DNA of 64,000 bases from Vibrio litoralis DSM 17657 (GTDB taxonomy: Bacteria > Pseudomonadota > Gammaproteobacteria > Enterobacterales > Vibrionaceae). Below, piece by piece: positions 28,383-36,527 of this stretch. The translations under genes were made by a program, and so were the position numbers. Each line of letters starts with the position of its first letter. Positions within the stretch are counted from its first letter, which is position 1. The notes beneath the pieces were generated by a model. The model had not been told where the DNA came from and did no database searches. It was given only the letters and a program-made list of their open reading frames with translations. The DNA lies in the NCBI RefSeq assembly GCF_000426765.1, contig NZ_AUFZ01000022.1:62001-126000 (forward strand), written 5' to 3'.

Positions 28383-29546
28383 TTATAAACACATCTCATC
28401 AACATACTGCTTTATCGACTTTTGCCCTTTTTCTGTCACTTTCAATTCTTTATATAATTTATCAAGCGGATAATCAGACAAGGCGACTAAACGAGCGAGT
28501 ACCCAAGTTTGAGTATGGTCTTGATCTAAGCCTTTTCGCGTTGCTTCATTCCACGCATCGTTGAGGGTGCTATCGGAAGTTGAAATTTGCCTAATAAGAT
28601 CGGGGCTGTAATTCCACAACAAACGTTGCAGCGCATATTGAGGTGAAGATTTATCTAACTTAATTGCCCGATCAGGTACAGGTGGCTTGTCCTCCCAGCA
28701 ACGATAACTAGCTTTGGGCGGTTCAGGCTTAACTGGCTCGACCCTTGGGTTAATTAATTCACCTTGGTCGTTGTAGTCATTAATGGAATAGACATGGGTA
28801 ATATCTTTTCGCCAATAGGTTTTATTGACTTTATCCCAAGGGATTGGAAACAGAGGATAGCCTAGATCATTGGCTTGTTTTTGACGATTAACAAATACAT
28901 CATATACAGCACTTTTTTTATAAGTATCAACGCCAAAACCTTCATAATCCTTTTGCATAGTTTTGAACGGTTCAAGTTCCCCTACGTAGATATAATCTAA
29001 GCACCCCGACAACCACACTTTAACATGACCATTGGGTAACATCCCCAATGAAAAATTATTGATATAGCAAGGAATATCACTTCCTGCATATTGATAAGAT
29101 TTTTTTTTCAACATCAAAGCTTTAATCTTGTCTGATAAATCAAACTTGGTGACATAAAATTTTAAATCGTGCATTGACGTCCAGTACACATAAATCGAAT
29201 CCGGCAAATGATTGGTTCCACCTATTTGGGCAGGAGCGACGCCAGCACCTGGATTTAAAGCAATTCCAAAACCGTCATAATTCGGAAACCATTGTTGAAT
29301 GTTTTTTAAGTTATTAAAATTAGACAGTTGAGAGTAACTAAATAAAACGCTTGTCCAATCTTCTTGTTCATTGATGCCATAAGCTTGACTCACCTCTACA
29401 TTATAAAAACTAGGTGTCGTCACCCCGATACTCCATTTAGGCTTGTCTTTGGGTACTTCCGGCACCTTACTGAACGCGCCACACGGTAACGAGACTAGCG
29501 TCAGTAACAGTAACGATCGTTTACACTGTCGGATCATATTGTTCAC
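28383..29546 (-). CDS. DUF2931-family protein, probable periplasmic immunity to the Tle1 lipase
   Basis: A protein of about 387 residues with an N-terminal hydrophobic signal (KRSLLLLTLVSLPCGAF) that sends it to the periplasm or makes it a membrane-attached protein. The middle part carries DUF2931-type landmarks (KWSIGVTTPSFYNVEV; LPDSIYVYWTSMHDLKFY). DUF2931 proteins are repeatedly found beside type VI lipase effectors as immunity proteins. The GTG at 29546 is chosen because AAGGAG lies nine bases upstream; it lies inside the end of the lipase gene, so expression is coupled. An alternative ATG at 29537 gives nearly the same product. Neutralising the Tle1 lipase in the periplasm is inferred. 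Confidence 0.7.
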   Translation of the reverse strand: MNNMIRQCKRSLLLLTLVSLPCGAFSKVPEVPKDKPKWSIGVTTPSFYNVEVSQAYGINEQEDWTSVLFSYSQLSNFNNLKNIQQWFPNYDGFGIALNPGAGVAPAQIGGTNHLPDSIYVYWTSMHDLKFYVTKFDLSDKIKALMLKKKSYQYAGSDIPCYINNFSLGMLPNGHVKVWLSGCLDYIYVGELEPFKTMQKDYEGFGVDTYKKSAVYDVFVNRQKQANDLGYPLFPIPWDKVNKTYWRKDITHVYSINDYNDQGELINPRVEPVKPEPPKASYRCWEDKPPVPDRAIKLDKSSPQYALQRLLWNYSPDLIRQISTSDSTLNDAWNEATRKGLDQDHTQTWVLARLVALSDYPLDKLYKELKVTEKGQKSIKQYVDEMCL

Positions 29547-31590
29547 GGTCAAACGCTCCTTGTGCGTTAGTATTCGGGTGGTTGGCAATGCCATCATCCG
29601 ATGAATGATGAATTAAGCTATAACGCATAAAAGCATCTAAAAATTTGCTCGAAGACAAGTAAGTCGTTAGCTCACCAATGTTGCCTTGTTTGCTCATTTG
29701 CAGTATAGAGTCACACAGCTTACCAAAGATCATGCTAGGGTTGTTTTGAGTGCAACTAATTAACTCAGGTACTTTGTACTTATGCTGCTTTGGATCTACC
29801 CATACGGAAATAGATGAACCTGCTTGATATTCCGTCAAAGGCACTTGCATTGATTCAGCCAGACCGTACATTACCCGTAAGTACAAACGCGATAAATCGC
29901 CTTGCACAAGTCGTTGTAAATACAGCTCTCCAATCATTTGCTGTTGGTCGTTTTTTCCTCTGCGCGGCCCTTTTTCTATCGAAATAAAATAATCATCACG
30001 ATTCCAACCTTGCACCACTTCTTGTTCCAATGATGTTTGCAACTCTTGCTCTATTCGTTGTTTGACATTATTAACGTCAAACCGAGGACAATCACGAACA
30101 ATACGTTTAATACGCTTACGCTCAACAAGCGGTAACAGGTATTCCGTTTGATCAAATGCATATTGCGAATAATAGCCGCCCCCCACATCGGAGTGCGCAC
30201 CATACACCATGATTTCATGGAAGTTATCAGCGGGATTTAGCTTATTGCTACTAAAGTTATAACGATACTCGGTTTTTGGGGAAGCGGTTAAATGCACCGC
30301 ATGGCGTACTCGCTGTGGATCCAGCCATAAACGAACATCACCGTTATCCTGGTTATGCGGGGTAAAATCTAGAGAGCTAAAATCGGCAATCGCTGCCACA
30401 GTATCAAACAATCCCACAAAGGTGGCTTCACAATGCTCATTACTGCTCCAATCAAAGCCCGCTTGCAACGCTAACTTAGTTTGTTGGCACGCTTCAACAA
30501 ACTTAGGCACAAATTCGCCTTGCTCACCATCGAGTGCCACATTAATAAAATGACGAGCAGCAGCGGCTCCGCGACTAAAGCCAAATACATCCAATTCAAC
30601 TTTATTAATCCCATCAATAGGGGTCGATATTAGATTTCTCATTGTAGTGGCAACTGAATCAAAATGATCATTTAAGTTTTGAATGCTTGTTGTGACTTTG
30701 GCTTCTACACCATATTCACCTAACCCTAATGCTTGGCCTTTTAGTGATTCATCCGCTTTAGCAATATCGGTGCTATTACCTGTGCCAATACCAGTGATGT
30801 ATTCCGGATGATAAAACACTGTCTGATCTTGGTTAAATTTATCTGTAATATAGCGTTCGTACAACTTTTGAATATTGGTCAATTCATTGGCGGCACTGCT
30901 TGCCACTTTTTCATCATCCTCCCAGAACCAATAGAAATCGTCTTGATTTGGGTATTGATAGGTCTCCGCTTGCCAATCTCTTACTGGCTTGTTGCCTTCT
31001 AAATTCTTTCGAGATTTCCAGTGCAGATAATACTTTTCTAACTGTTGCTTACCCCATTGTGCGCTGTAGGTGTTATTGGCAGTACCATCAAAAAACAAGC
31101 CAAAACGCAGGGTAATATAATTAAACCCTTGCACGCACAACACATGGCATTTATCAGTAACAAGCTGACCGGTTAGTTTACTTTGGGCTTGGTGGCGTTT
31201 GGGGAGATCTTGAGCTTGTTCGCCGATTAATAAGTCTCCGGCAGTCACATTGATACGAGCTCGCTCTCCATTATTATGACCTAGCGGCTTTTGTGTGATC
31301 CATTCATCTACTGGGTTGCTTTCTGACTCGTTGATTAACGGTCTACGTTGCTGTGATTGTTTTAACCACCCTATCGGATCGAGTTCTAACGTCACAAAGC
31401 CTGAAGGAAGACCGCTTACAACAGTAGGAGCATGGTTTAAAAGAATCGGATGACGAACACCTTCTGCATCAATTAACTCACCTTTTACATTATCAAAAGG
31501 TTGATTGTGCTCATCGACTACCATTAACTCAATCCAGTGAGTTCGGTTTTCACACACTGTGCAATGTGGACTTAACCCTAGCATTCCCAT
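29521..31590 (-). CDS. Type VI secretion lipase effector, Tle1/DUF2235 family
   Basis: A 689-residue protein. The first ~110 residues look like a beta-sandwich (transthyretin-like) accessory domain with a CTVC pair. From about residue 166 a DUF2235 alpha/beta-hydrolase begins with FFDGTANN. A likely triad is visible: Ser339 in GFSRG, Asp396 in VGLFDTVAA and His466 in GAHSDVGGGY. Tle1 enzymes are injected into competitors and cleave membrane phospholipids. The start at 31590 follows AAGGA with nine-base spacing and overlaps the upstream DUF4123 gene by 13 bases. No VgrG, Hcp or PAAR gene is nearby, so delivery would rely on a VgrG elsewhere. Confidence 0.82.
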   Translation of the reverse strand: MGMLGLSPHCTVCENRTHWIELMVVDEHNQPFDNVKGELIDAEGVRHPILLNHAPTVVSGLPSGFVTLELDPIGWLKQSQQRRPLINESESNPVDEWITQKPLGHNNGERARINVTAGDLLIGEQAQDLPKRHQAQSKLTGQLVTDKCHVLCVQGFNYITLRFGLFFDGTANNTYSAQWGKQQLEKYYLHWKSRKNLEGNKPVRDWQAETYQYPNQDDFYWFWEDDEKVASSAANELTNIQKLYERYITDKFNQDQTVFYHPEYITGIGTGNSTDIAKADESLKGQALGLGEYGVEAKVTTSIQNLNDHFDSVATTMRNLISTPIDGINKVELDVFGFSRGAAAARHFINVALDGEQGEFVPKFVEACQQTKLALQAGFDWSSNEHCEATFVGLFDTVAAIADFSSLDFTPHNQDNGDVRLWLDPQRVRHAVHLTASPKTEYRYNFSSNKLNPADNFHEIMVYGAHSDVGGGYYSQYAFDQTEYLLPLVERKRIKRIVRDCPRFDVNNVKQRIEQELQTSLEQEVVQGWNRDDYFISIEKGPRRGKNDQQQMIGELYLQRLVQGDLSRLYLRVMYGLAESMQVPLTEYQAGSSISVWVDPKQHKYKVPELISCTQNNPSMIFGKLCDSILQMSKQGNIGELTTYLSSSKFLDAFMRYSLIHHSSDDGIANHPNTNAQGAFDREQYDPTV

Positions 31591-32375
31591 AATGCGGTTT
31601 CCTTTTCTAGCTGTTGTAGTTGCTGTACGTCTTCATGAGTCAGTAATAATGCTTGTGCCAGCGAGGCGTAATCGGTTTGTGTTTGTTGAGAGAATTTAAC
31701 CAGCGCAAAACTTTCGGCTTGTTCGAAATCGTTGCCATGCTCTAAGGCTTGCTGCAATGCTTGTTGAATAAAGATGAGTGGCGAAGCCAGCTGGCACATT
31801 TGATCGGGTAGTTTTTCCCATAAGCGACGTTCAATCACCTTTGCATGATGCGCAACTTGATAAGTTGGAGCGAGGTGGTAAGGTTCCATTTTCCACCATG
31901 GTTGGTTTTGCAATTGATATTCAAGCTGGCTCGTGTTGCGGTATATCTTCAATTCATCATCTTGTATTAACACCAACTGTTGTGCATTGCCTAGCCAAGC
32001 GTTGATTTCACTTTGTGTGAAGGTAGGTAAAACAGCGGCTAATACGTTTTTATCGTAATAACGAAATAAGACTTCCTCTCCATCCATTGCCACAAATAGC
32101 AAACTTCTTAAATGCACTACGACATCCCAAATGGGCGCATTACTGACGATTACCATGCCTTGTGAAAACGTGGAGGGTTCAACATTGTTGAATGAATCTT
32201 GTATCGGAATGAGCCAAGGAGATAGAGGCATAACCTCTTTAAAAGATTCACCATGAAACAAAGGCAGCGCATCGTTAAAACCAATTTGCTGATTTTGTTT
32301 TATCGCTTGCTGATGAAGCTCGTCAGTCGCTAACCAATAGGCATTAGCTTGCTGACAGAACCATGATTTGAGCAT
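31578..32375 (-). CDS. DUF4123-family type VI effector chaperone/adaptor
   Basis: A 265-residue protein with the DUF4123 outline: an N-terminal part with ANAYWLATDEL, a middle with the LRSLLFVAMDGEEVLFRYYD stretch, and an acidic C-terminal extension. DUF4123 (Tap/TEC) proteins bind effectors and load them onto their VgrG or PAAR carrier without being secreted. Its stop overlaps the start of the Tle1 gene directly downstream, which fits a dedicated adaptor. The gap upstream (32376-32643) contains only the terminator of the nfr operon and its own promoter region. Confidence 0.78.
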   Translation of the reverse strand: MLKSWFCQQANAYWLATDELHQQAIKQNQQIGFNDALPLFHGESFKEVMPLSPWLIPIQDSFNNVEPSTFSQGMVIVSNAPIWDVVVHLRSLLFVAMDGEEVLFRYYDKNVLAAVLPTFTQSEINAWLGNAQQLVLIQDDELKIYRNTSQLEYQLQNQPWWKMEPYHLAPTYQVAHHAKVIERRLWEKLPDQMCQLASPLIFIQQALQQALEHGNDFEQAESFALVKFSQQTQTDYASLAQALLLTHEDVQQLQQLEKETALWEC

Positions 32376-32565
32376 GGTGAAACCCTTTTATTAAAGTATT
32401 GAAACAATGAGCAAATTTTTTACTGCGCTTAAATTAACGAGCAATCTCAATGAGGCGTTTCATACTAATAAATTCAATGAATTAATTTAAATAAAAACTA
32501 ATTAAATATGCATATATCAGAGCGTTAACTTTTATTTTTTAGACACATATATAATCTAGCCATGC

Positions 32566-32600
32566 AAAAATGCCGCAAATTCTCATCTGCGGCATTTTTT
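32566..32600 (-). terminator. Terminator of the wecB-nfrB-nfrA-ybcH operon
   Basis: AAAAATGCCGCA pairs with TGCGGCATTTTT around a ten-base loop, with T-runs on both strands. Its stem and loop nearly repeat the malG terminator at 40001, on the other side of the nfr operon. Confidence 0.85.
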
Positions 32601-32643
32601 ATTATTAACCAATATATGAATAAGTAAGTATTAGGAAGCTATA

Positions 32644-33549
32644 TTAATCGCCCAGTTTCAATGGATTATTCAAAACGGGTAAGTAACGTAATGAGAAAAG
32701 ACTGGATAGATGACAAGATGTATCACTTCGTACTTGTTGATACTCTTGTTTCGTCAATCTACTTGCGGAAAAATCGGTATCGTCCGGATTTTGCTTAAAA
32801 ATCTCTTCTATTCTACCAATATTACAGTCTAATGAATTTAAATAATCTAACCTTGTTTCATCTTCTAAACTTCCAGTTCCAGCACCATCTTGAACAAAAA
32901 CAATTAAGCCAATATCAGATAACTGTTGTGTCCACTCAGCCATTTCATCTGGAGTAATAGTGCCGGACATATACAAACTAATCATCACTGGGTGTTGATA
33001 AAATTTGAGTTGTTGGGCAAGCATCCGGTTGACCTGAGATCTCTGCTGTTTAGTCGAAAAATCATAATCGCTCAACTCTAGAGGGAAGTAAACTCCTTCA
33101 ATATGTTTATCATGTTGATTTAACCATGGTTTCCAATTTTGATATTCTTGTTTCATGGTTAAAAAGTATTGATCAAGATAACGAGCTTGTTGATTTATAT
33201 CACTATGGATAGCTTTAAAATAATTAGGATCTGAATACAAGCCAAACCATAAGGTAAGGTCATTTCCCAGAAGAACTTCGAACCGTTCAGCTAACCAACC
33301 AGTATTACCACCAAATTGTTCATCACCATACCGACTCCATTGAGTAATAACTCGGGTAATATTCTCTGTTGGCAATTGAGCAGAAAACCGCTGCCATTCT
33401 TGATCTGAAACGGATAAATCTCTATTTAAAGGTTGATAAAAAATGCCAACCTCTGTGCTTTTGCATCCTGTCAGAAGTAAGATGAAAATCGTAATAAAAT
33501 AGAATCGTCGGAATCTGAAACATTGTCGCTGTCGAGTACATGTTGCCAT
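32644..33549 (-). CDS. ybcH: DUF4434-type lipoprotein, YbcH-like, partner of NfrAB
   Basis: A 301-residue protein with a hydrophobic N-terminus ending in a lipobox (LLLTGC), so a lipid-anchored periplasmic protein. The body looks like a TIM barrel of the DUF4434 type (IFYQPLNRDLSVSDQEWQRF; ITRVITQWSRYGDE; LTLWFGLYSDPNYF). In E. coli ybcH follows nfrB and nfrA in the same order, supporting the call by synteny. The start overlaps the end of nfrA by 79 bases; no ATG, GTG or TTG lies nearer the signal peptide. Function is unproven; a sugar-binding or glycoside-hydrolase-like role on the NfrB glycan is possible. Confidence 0.7.
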   Translation of the reverse strand: MATCTRQRQCFRFRRFYFITIFILLLTGCKSTEVGIFYQPLNRDLSVSDQEWQRFSAQLPTENITRVITQWSRYGDEQFGGNTGWLAERFEVLLGNDLTLWFGLYSDPNYFKAIHSDINQQARYLDQYFLTMKQEYQNWKPWLNQHDKHIEGVYFPLELSDYDFSTKQQRSQVNRMLAQQLKFYQHPVMISLYMSGTITPDEMAEWTQQLSDIGLIVFVQDGAGTGSLEDETRLDYLNSLDCNIGRIEEIFKQNPDDTDFSASRLTKQEYQQVRSDTSCHLSSLFSLRYLPVLNNPLKLGD

Positions 33550-36527
33550 TCTAAACCTACCTCTGAATTAACTTTAAACCCATCATAATGAGTTTTATAC
33601 CATTCCCACGACCAGCTTAAACCAATACCTGCGAGTAAATCGGTCTGATTGTAATCTTCCAACTCGCTACTACTCCATTGAGTAAAAGCATAAGGGGTTA
33701 TACGCTGTAAATTATTATCAAATGTTTTGAATGTTTCACCTGCTTCATAACGCCCATATAAAGAGTATTTGTCATTTGAAGTTAAGTATACTAAAGCATC
33801 CAGATATAAATTTTGATAAAACCAATGCGACCGATTATCTTTCCAACCTTTGCTCCAATTATCATTGGAAAAGATATCAGAGCTTACTCTTAAGTAAGGT
33901 CTTGTATAATCATTTCCATTTATTGATTGCTTTATACCAAGCTTAAAATAAGTGTTATGGAAAGATAATGGTTGAACTTGGTAGGCAAGGTCAGCTTCTG
34001 CACCGAAATCATCCGGACTATCTGTTAATCCACTTTGCAAGCTCGATATACTTATCGCACTTCGAGGAACCCAAGGGTCTTCAAAAGTATATAACCCTTC
34101 TTCATATAAAAAGAAATTTCCGTCTGTAGATGAAAAACCAGGAACCGTTTGAACACGACTCTCACCTATCCAACCTGCTACAGTAAATTTCCACCCCAAA
34201 TCAATATCTCTATGAGCTTGTTGTAAATATTTCAATAGAGTTTGTTTTTGTTCAGTCATTGATCTTGCAGAGTAGACTTCATCAATAGCCGTCTCATACA
34301 ATAATTTAGCTTTAACTTCATTGCCATTAAGACCAGATACTCTTGCATATTCAGAAAGTAGTATAGGATCAGAGTGATATTTCGAATATGTATACGCATG
34401 AGAAAGTAACGTTTCTGCTTGCTCTGTATTCTTATTAAGTAGAACGTAACCTAATTCACTACTGGAATCTCCTGTTCTATCTGTCACTAATACTTCATTA
34501 ACCAAAGCATTTAACTTTTCTGTTTGCCCTGATTCTTGATAATGAAGCCCTATTTTCCTGACAATATCCGAGGAATGAGAAACTGAGAAGCCTTTCTCTA
34601 ATCGCTGATATGCAAGTTCTTTGTTATCTAAATTATCGGCAATTTTAAAGCCTAGTAACCACCATTGGTCATTTTGTTTATTAAAATTTGTTTTTCTCCA
34701 TAAAGAATCAGCCTGTTGCGTATACTCCATTTCATTTAATGTTGTAATATAAAGGTAACGGCTGTAATTATCTAAATTACTCAACTCAACATCTGACCAA
34801 TATTGGTAGCTTTTGGAATACTGTGAGGCAATTGCATACCATTTAGCGATAATAATACGCTCCGCTTCACTAGAAGAAGGCGTTAAAGTTTCAACATAGA
34901 GATCGGCTGCAGCACGTGTATCTTGAGCCGAAATACAATAAGCTTCTGCTTGTTTTTTATAATCGTGGCGTGGTGATATATCTTGGCTCAAGTCATCACA
35001 TTTTTTTTGGTTTTGCCAACTGGATGCTGGAATTTTACTTTCTAGTCTTAACTTAGTATTTAAAGTCTCTATAATTTGAACTGGAAATAAAGATACATCT
35101 TCATTAGCCAAAATTGCCACTCGTTGCACTAAATTATGACTAGTTAGAAATTCTGAAGATGAATATGAAAAAGATTCATTTAACATTTCAGCAGTTTCAA
35201 TTTTTCTATTTGGTAAATTCAATCGAGTATAAGTAGCAAAATCCACATCAGAAAGAACATGTTCTTTTTGATATAAAGTAAACATCAAATCGCTAGAACG
35301 CAGGTAATCTCCTAAGTGGGAATAAGCATAAGCTAACGTTCGAGTATGGCGAGATAATAATCTATTGTTATCCAGTAACTCCGTAATTTCTAACCATTTT
35401 TGTGTGTTTGAGTAGTAAGAAATCAAAATATCTCGGCGTTTATTCTCATATAAAGGCGTTTGAAATTTAGTACTTCTTAATTCAGAGTAAGCTTGTAATT
35501 GTTCTGCGACGGTAAGCCATGTATAGGGTGTATTTTTAGGAGAACAGTGAGAAAAATTAATTTTAGCTTCTTTTATTAAATTGGATAAAGTCAAGTCAAT
35601 CACTTTATTGAGGCAACTATCAATATTAGGTCCCTCTACTTCAAAATGGTTCAATTGGGTTGAACTGAGAGAATTGAGATAATCTCTTTGATTTTTCATC
35701 TCAGCTGTCAAAATGTTTGATTTATATAACCTATTAAGTTCACTTCTTGCTTCACTGAGTCGGCTGGCGTCTAATAGAGACGCAATGTAGCTTGCATAAA
35801 TCTTTTGTTTCCCTTGTTTAGAGGGAATGTCTTTCACTATCACAAGCGCTTCTTGATCTTGCTCTAATGATAAGTATAGTGAAGCAAGGTATTCTAAGTC
35901 TTTATCATTTTCTTGATTATTTTTCTTAATATTTTTTAAGATGCTCAATGCCTCTGGGTATTTATTACTACCAGATAAAGCATAAGCTTCATAACGTTGC
36001 GCACCTAAATTCTTATATTTTGTTTGCTGATTTAAAGCCCAGTTTAAAGCAGATTGACGGCCTCTTACTTTTTCAATTTGATATAAGTGATTTTCATACC
36101 ATGTTTGTGATTGAGTCTTCGATAATCCACTTGTCATTACATCGACTTCATGAGGCGTATATAACTTCCCTGACTTTGATTCCTTAATTCTAATTTCAAG
36201 TAAAAGGTTTCCACTATCTGGTTGCGGCAAACGCTCAACTAAAGCAATTAACTCTGAATCAGGTCTCCCTGCCAACAGACTCAATGTATAGGTGTACTTA
36301 ATATAAGGTGCATGATTTGGGACAATAACTAAGGCTCGTTGCATTTCCTCTAGAGCTTCATTGTATTGTTTATCATTTTCATCTCGAAAGGCTTTATCAA
36401 CATAAGGATAAGTACGAAAATGCTGGGAGTCTGTTAACCCTAAATAAATATCATCACTTGAAGAAAAAGCTTCAAAGCTTATGCACACAAAATACAATGT
36501 TATTAAGATCTTAGATAAAGATTTCAT
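33471..36527 (-). CDS. nfrA: Outer-membrane export/receptor protein, NfrA type
   Basis: A 1018-residue protein: signal peptide (SKILITLYFVCISFEAFSSS), a very long TPR-like helical periplasmic region (about residues 30-780) and a C-terminal beta-barrel (from about 790, with many alternating aromatic residues, ending LLRFSSYF). E. coli NfrA is the outer-membrane receptor of phage N4 and, with NfrB, secretes a ManNAc-containing glycan; the TPR-plus-barrel plan is like PgaA and BcsC. The ATG at 36527 follows AAGGA and begins the signal peptide; it overlaps the nfrB end by 17 bases. Strongly AT-rich. Confidence 0.83.
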   Translation of the reverse strand: MKSLSKILITLYFVCISFEAFSSSDDIYLGLTDSQHFRTYPYVDKAFRDENDKQYNEALEEMQRALVIVPNHAPYIKYTYTLSLLAGRPDSELIALVERLPQPDSGNLLLEIRIKESKSGKLYTPHEVDVMTSGLSKTQSQTWYENHLYQIEKVRGRQSALNWALNQQTKYKNLGAQRYEAYALSGSNKYPEALSILKNIKKNNQENDKDLEYLASLYLSLEQDQEALVIVKDIPSKQGKQKIYASYIASLLDASRLSEARSELNRLYKSNILTAEMKNQRDYLNSLSSTQLNHFEVEGPNIDSCLNKVIDLTLSNLIKEAKINFSHCSPKNTPYTWLTVAEQLQAYSELRSTKFQTPLYENKRRDILISYYSNTQKWLEITELLDNNRLLSRHTRTLAYAYSHLGDYLRSSDLMFTLYQKEHVLSDVDFATYTRLNLPNRKIETAEMLNESFSYSSSEFLTSHNLVQRVAILANEDVSLFPVQIIETLNTKLRLESKIPASSWQNQKKCDDLSQDISPRHDYKKQAEAYCISAQDTRAAADLYVETLTPSSSEAERIIIAKWYAIASQYSKSYQYWSDVELSNLDNYSRYLYITTLNEMEYTQQADSLWRKTNFNKQNDQWWLLGFKIADNLDNKELAYQRLEKGFSVSHSSDIVRKIGLHYQESGQTEKLNALVNEVLVTDRTGDSSSELGYVLLNKNTEQAETLLSHAYTYSKYHSDPILLSEYARVSGLNGNEVKAKLLYETAIDEVYSARSMTEQKQTLLKYLQQAHRDIDLGWKFTVAGWIGESRVQTVPGFSSTDGNFFLYEEGLYTFEDPWVPRSAISISSLQSGLTDSPDDFGAEADLAYQVQPLSFHNTYFKLGIKQSINGNDYTRPYLRVSSDIFSNDNWSKGWKDNRSHWFYQNLYLDALVYLTSNDKYSLYGRYEAGETFKTFDNNLQRITPYAFTQWSSSELEDYNQTDLLAGIGLSWSWEWYKTHYDGFKVNSEVGLEWQHVLDSDNVSDSDDSILLRFSSYF

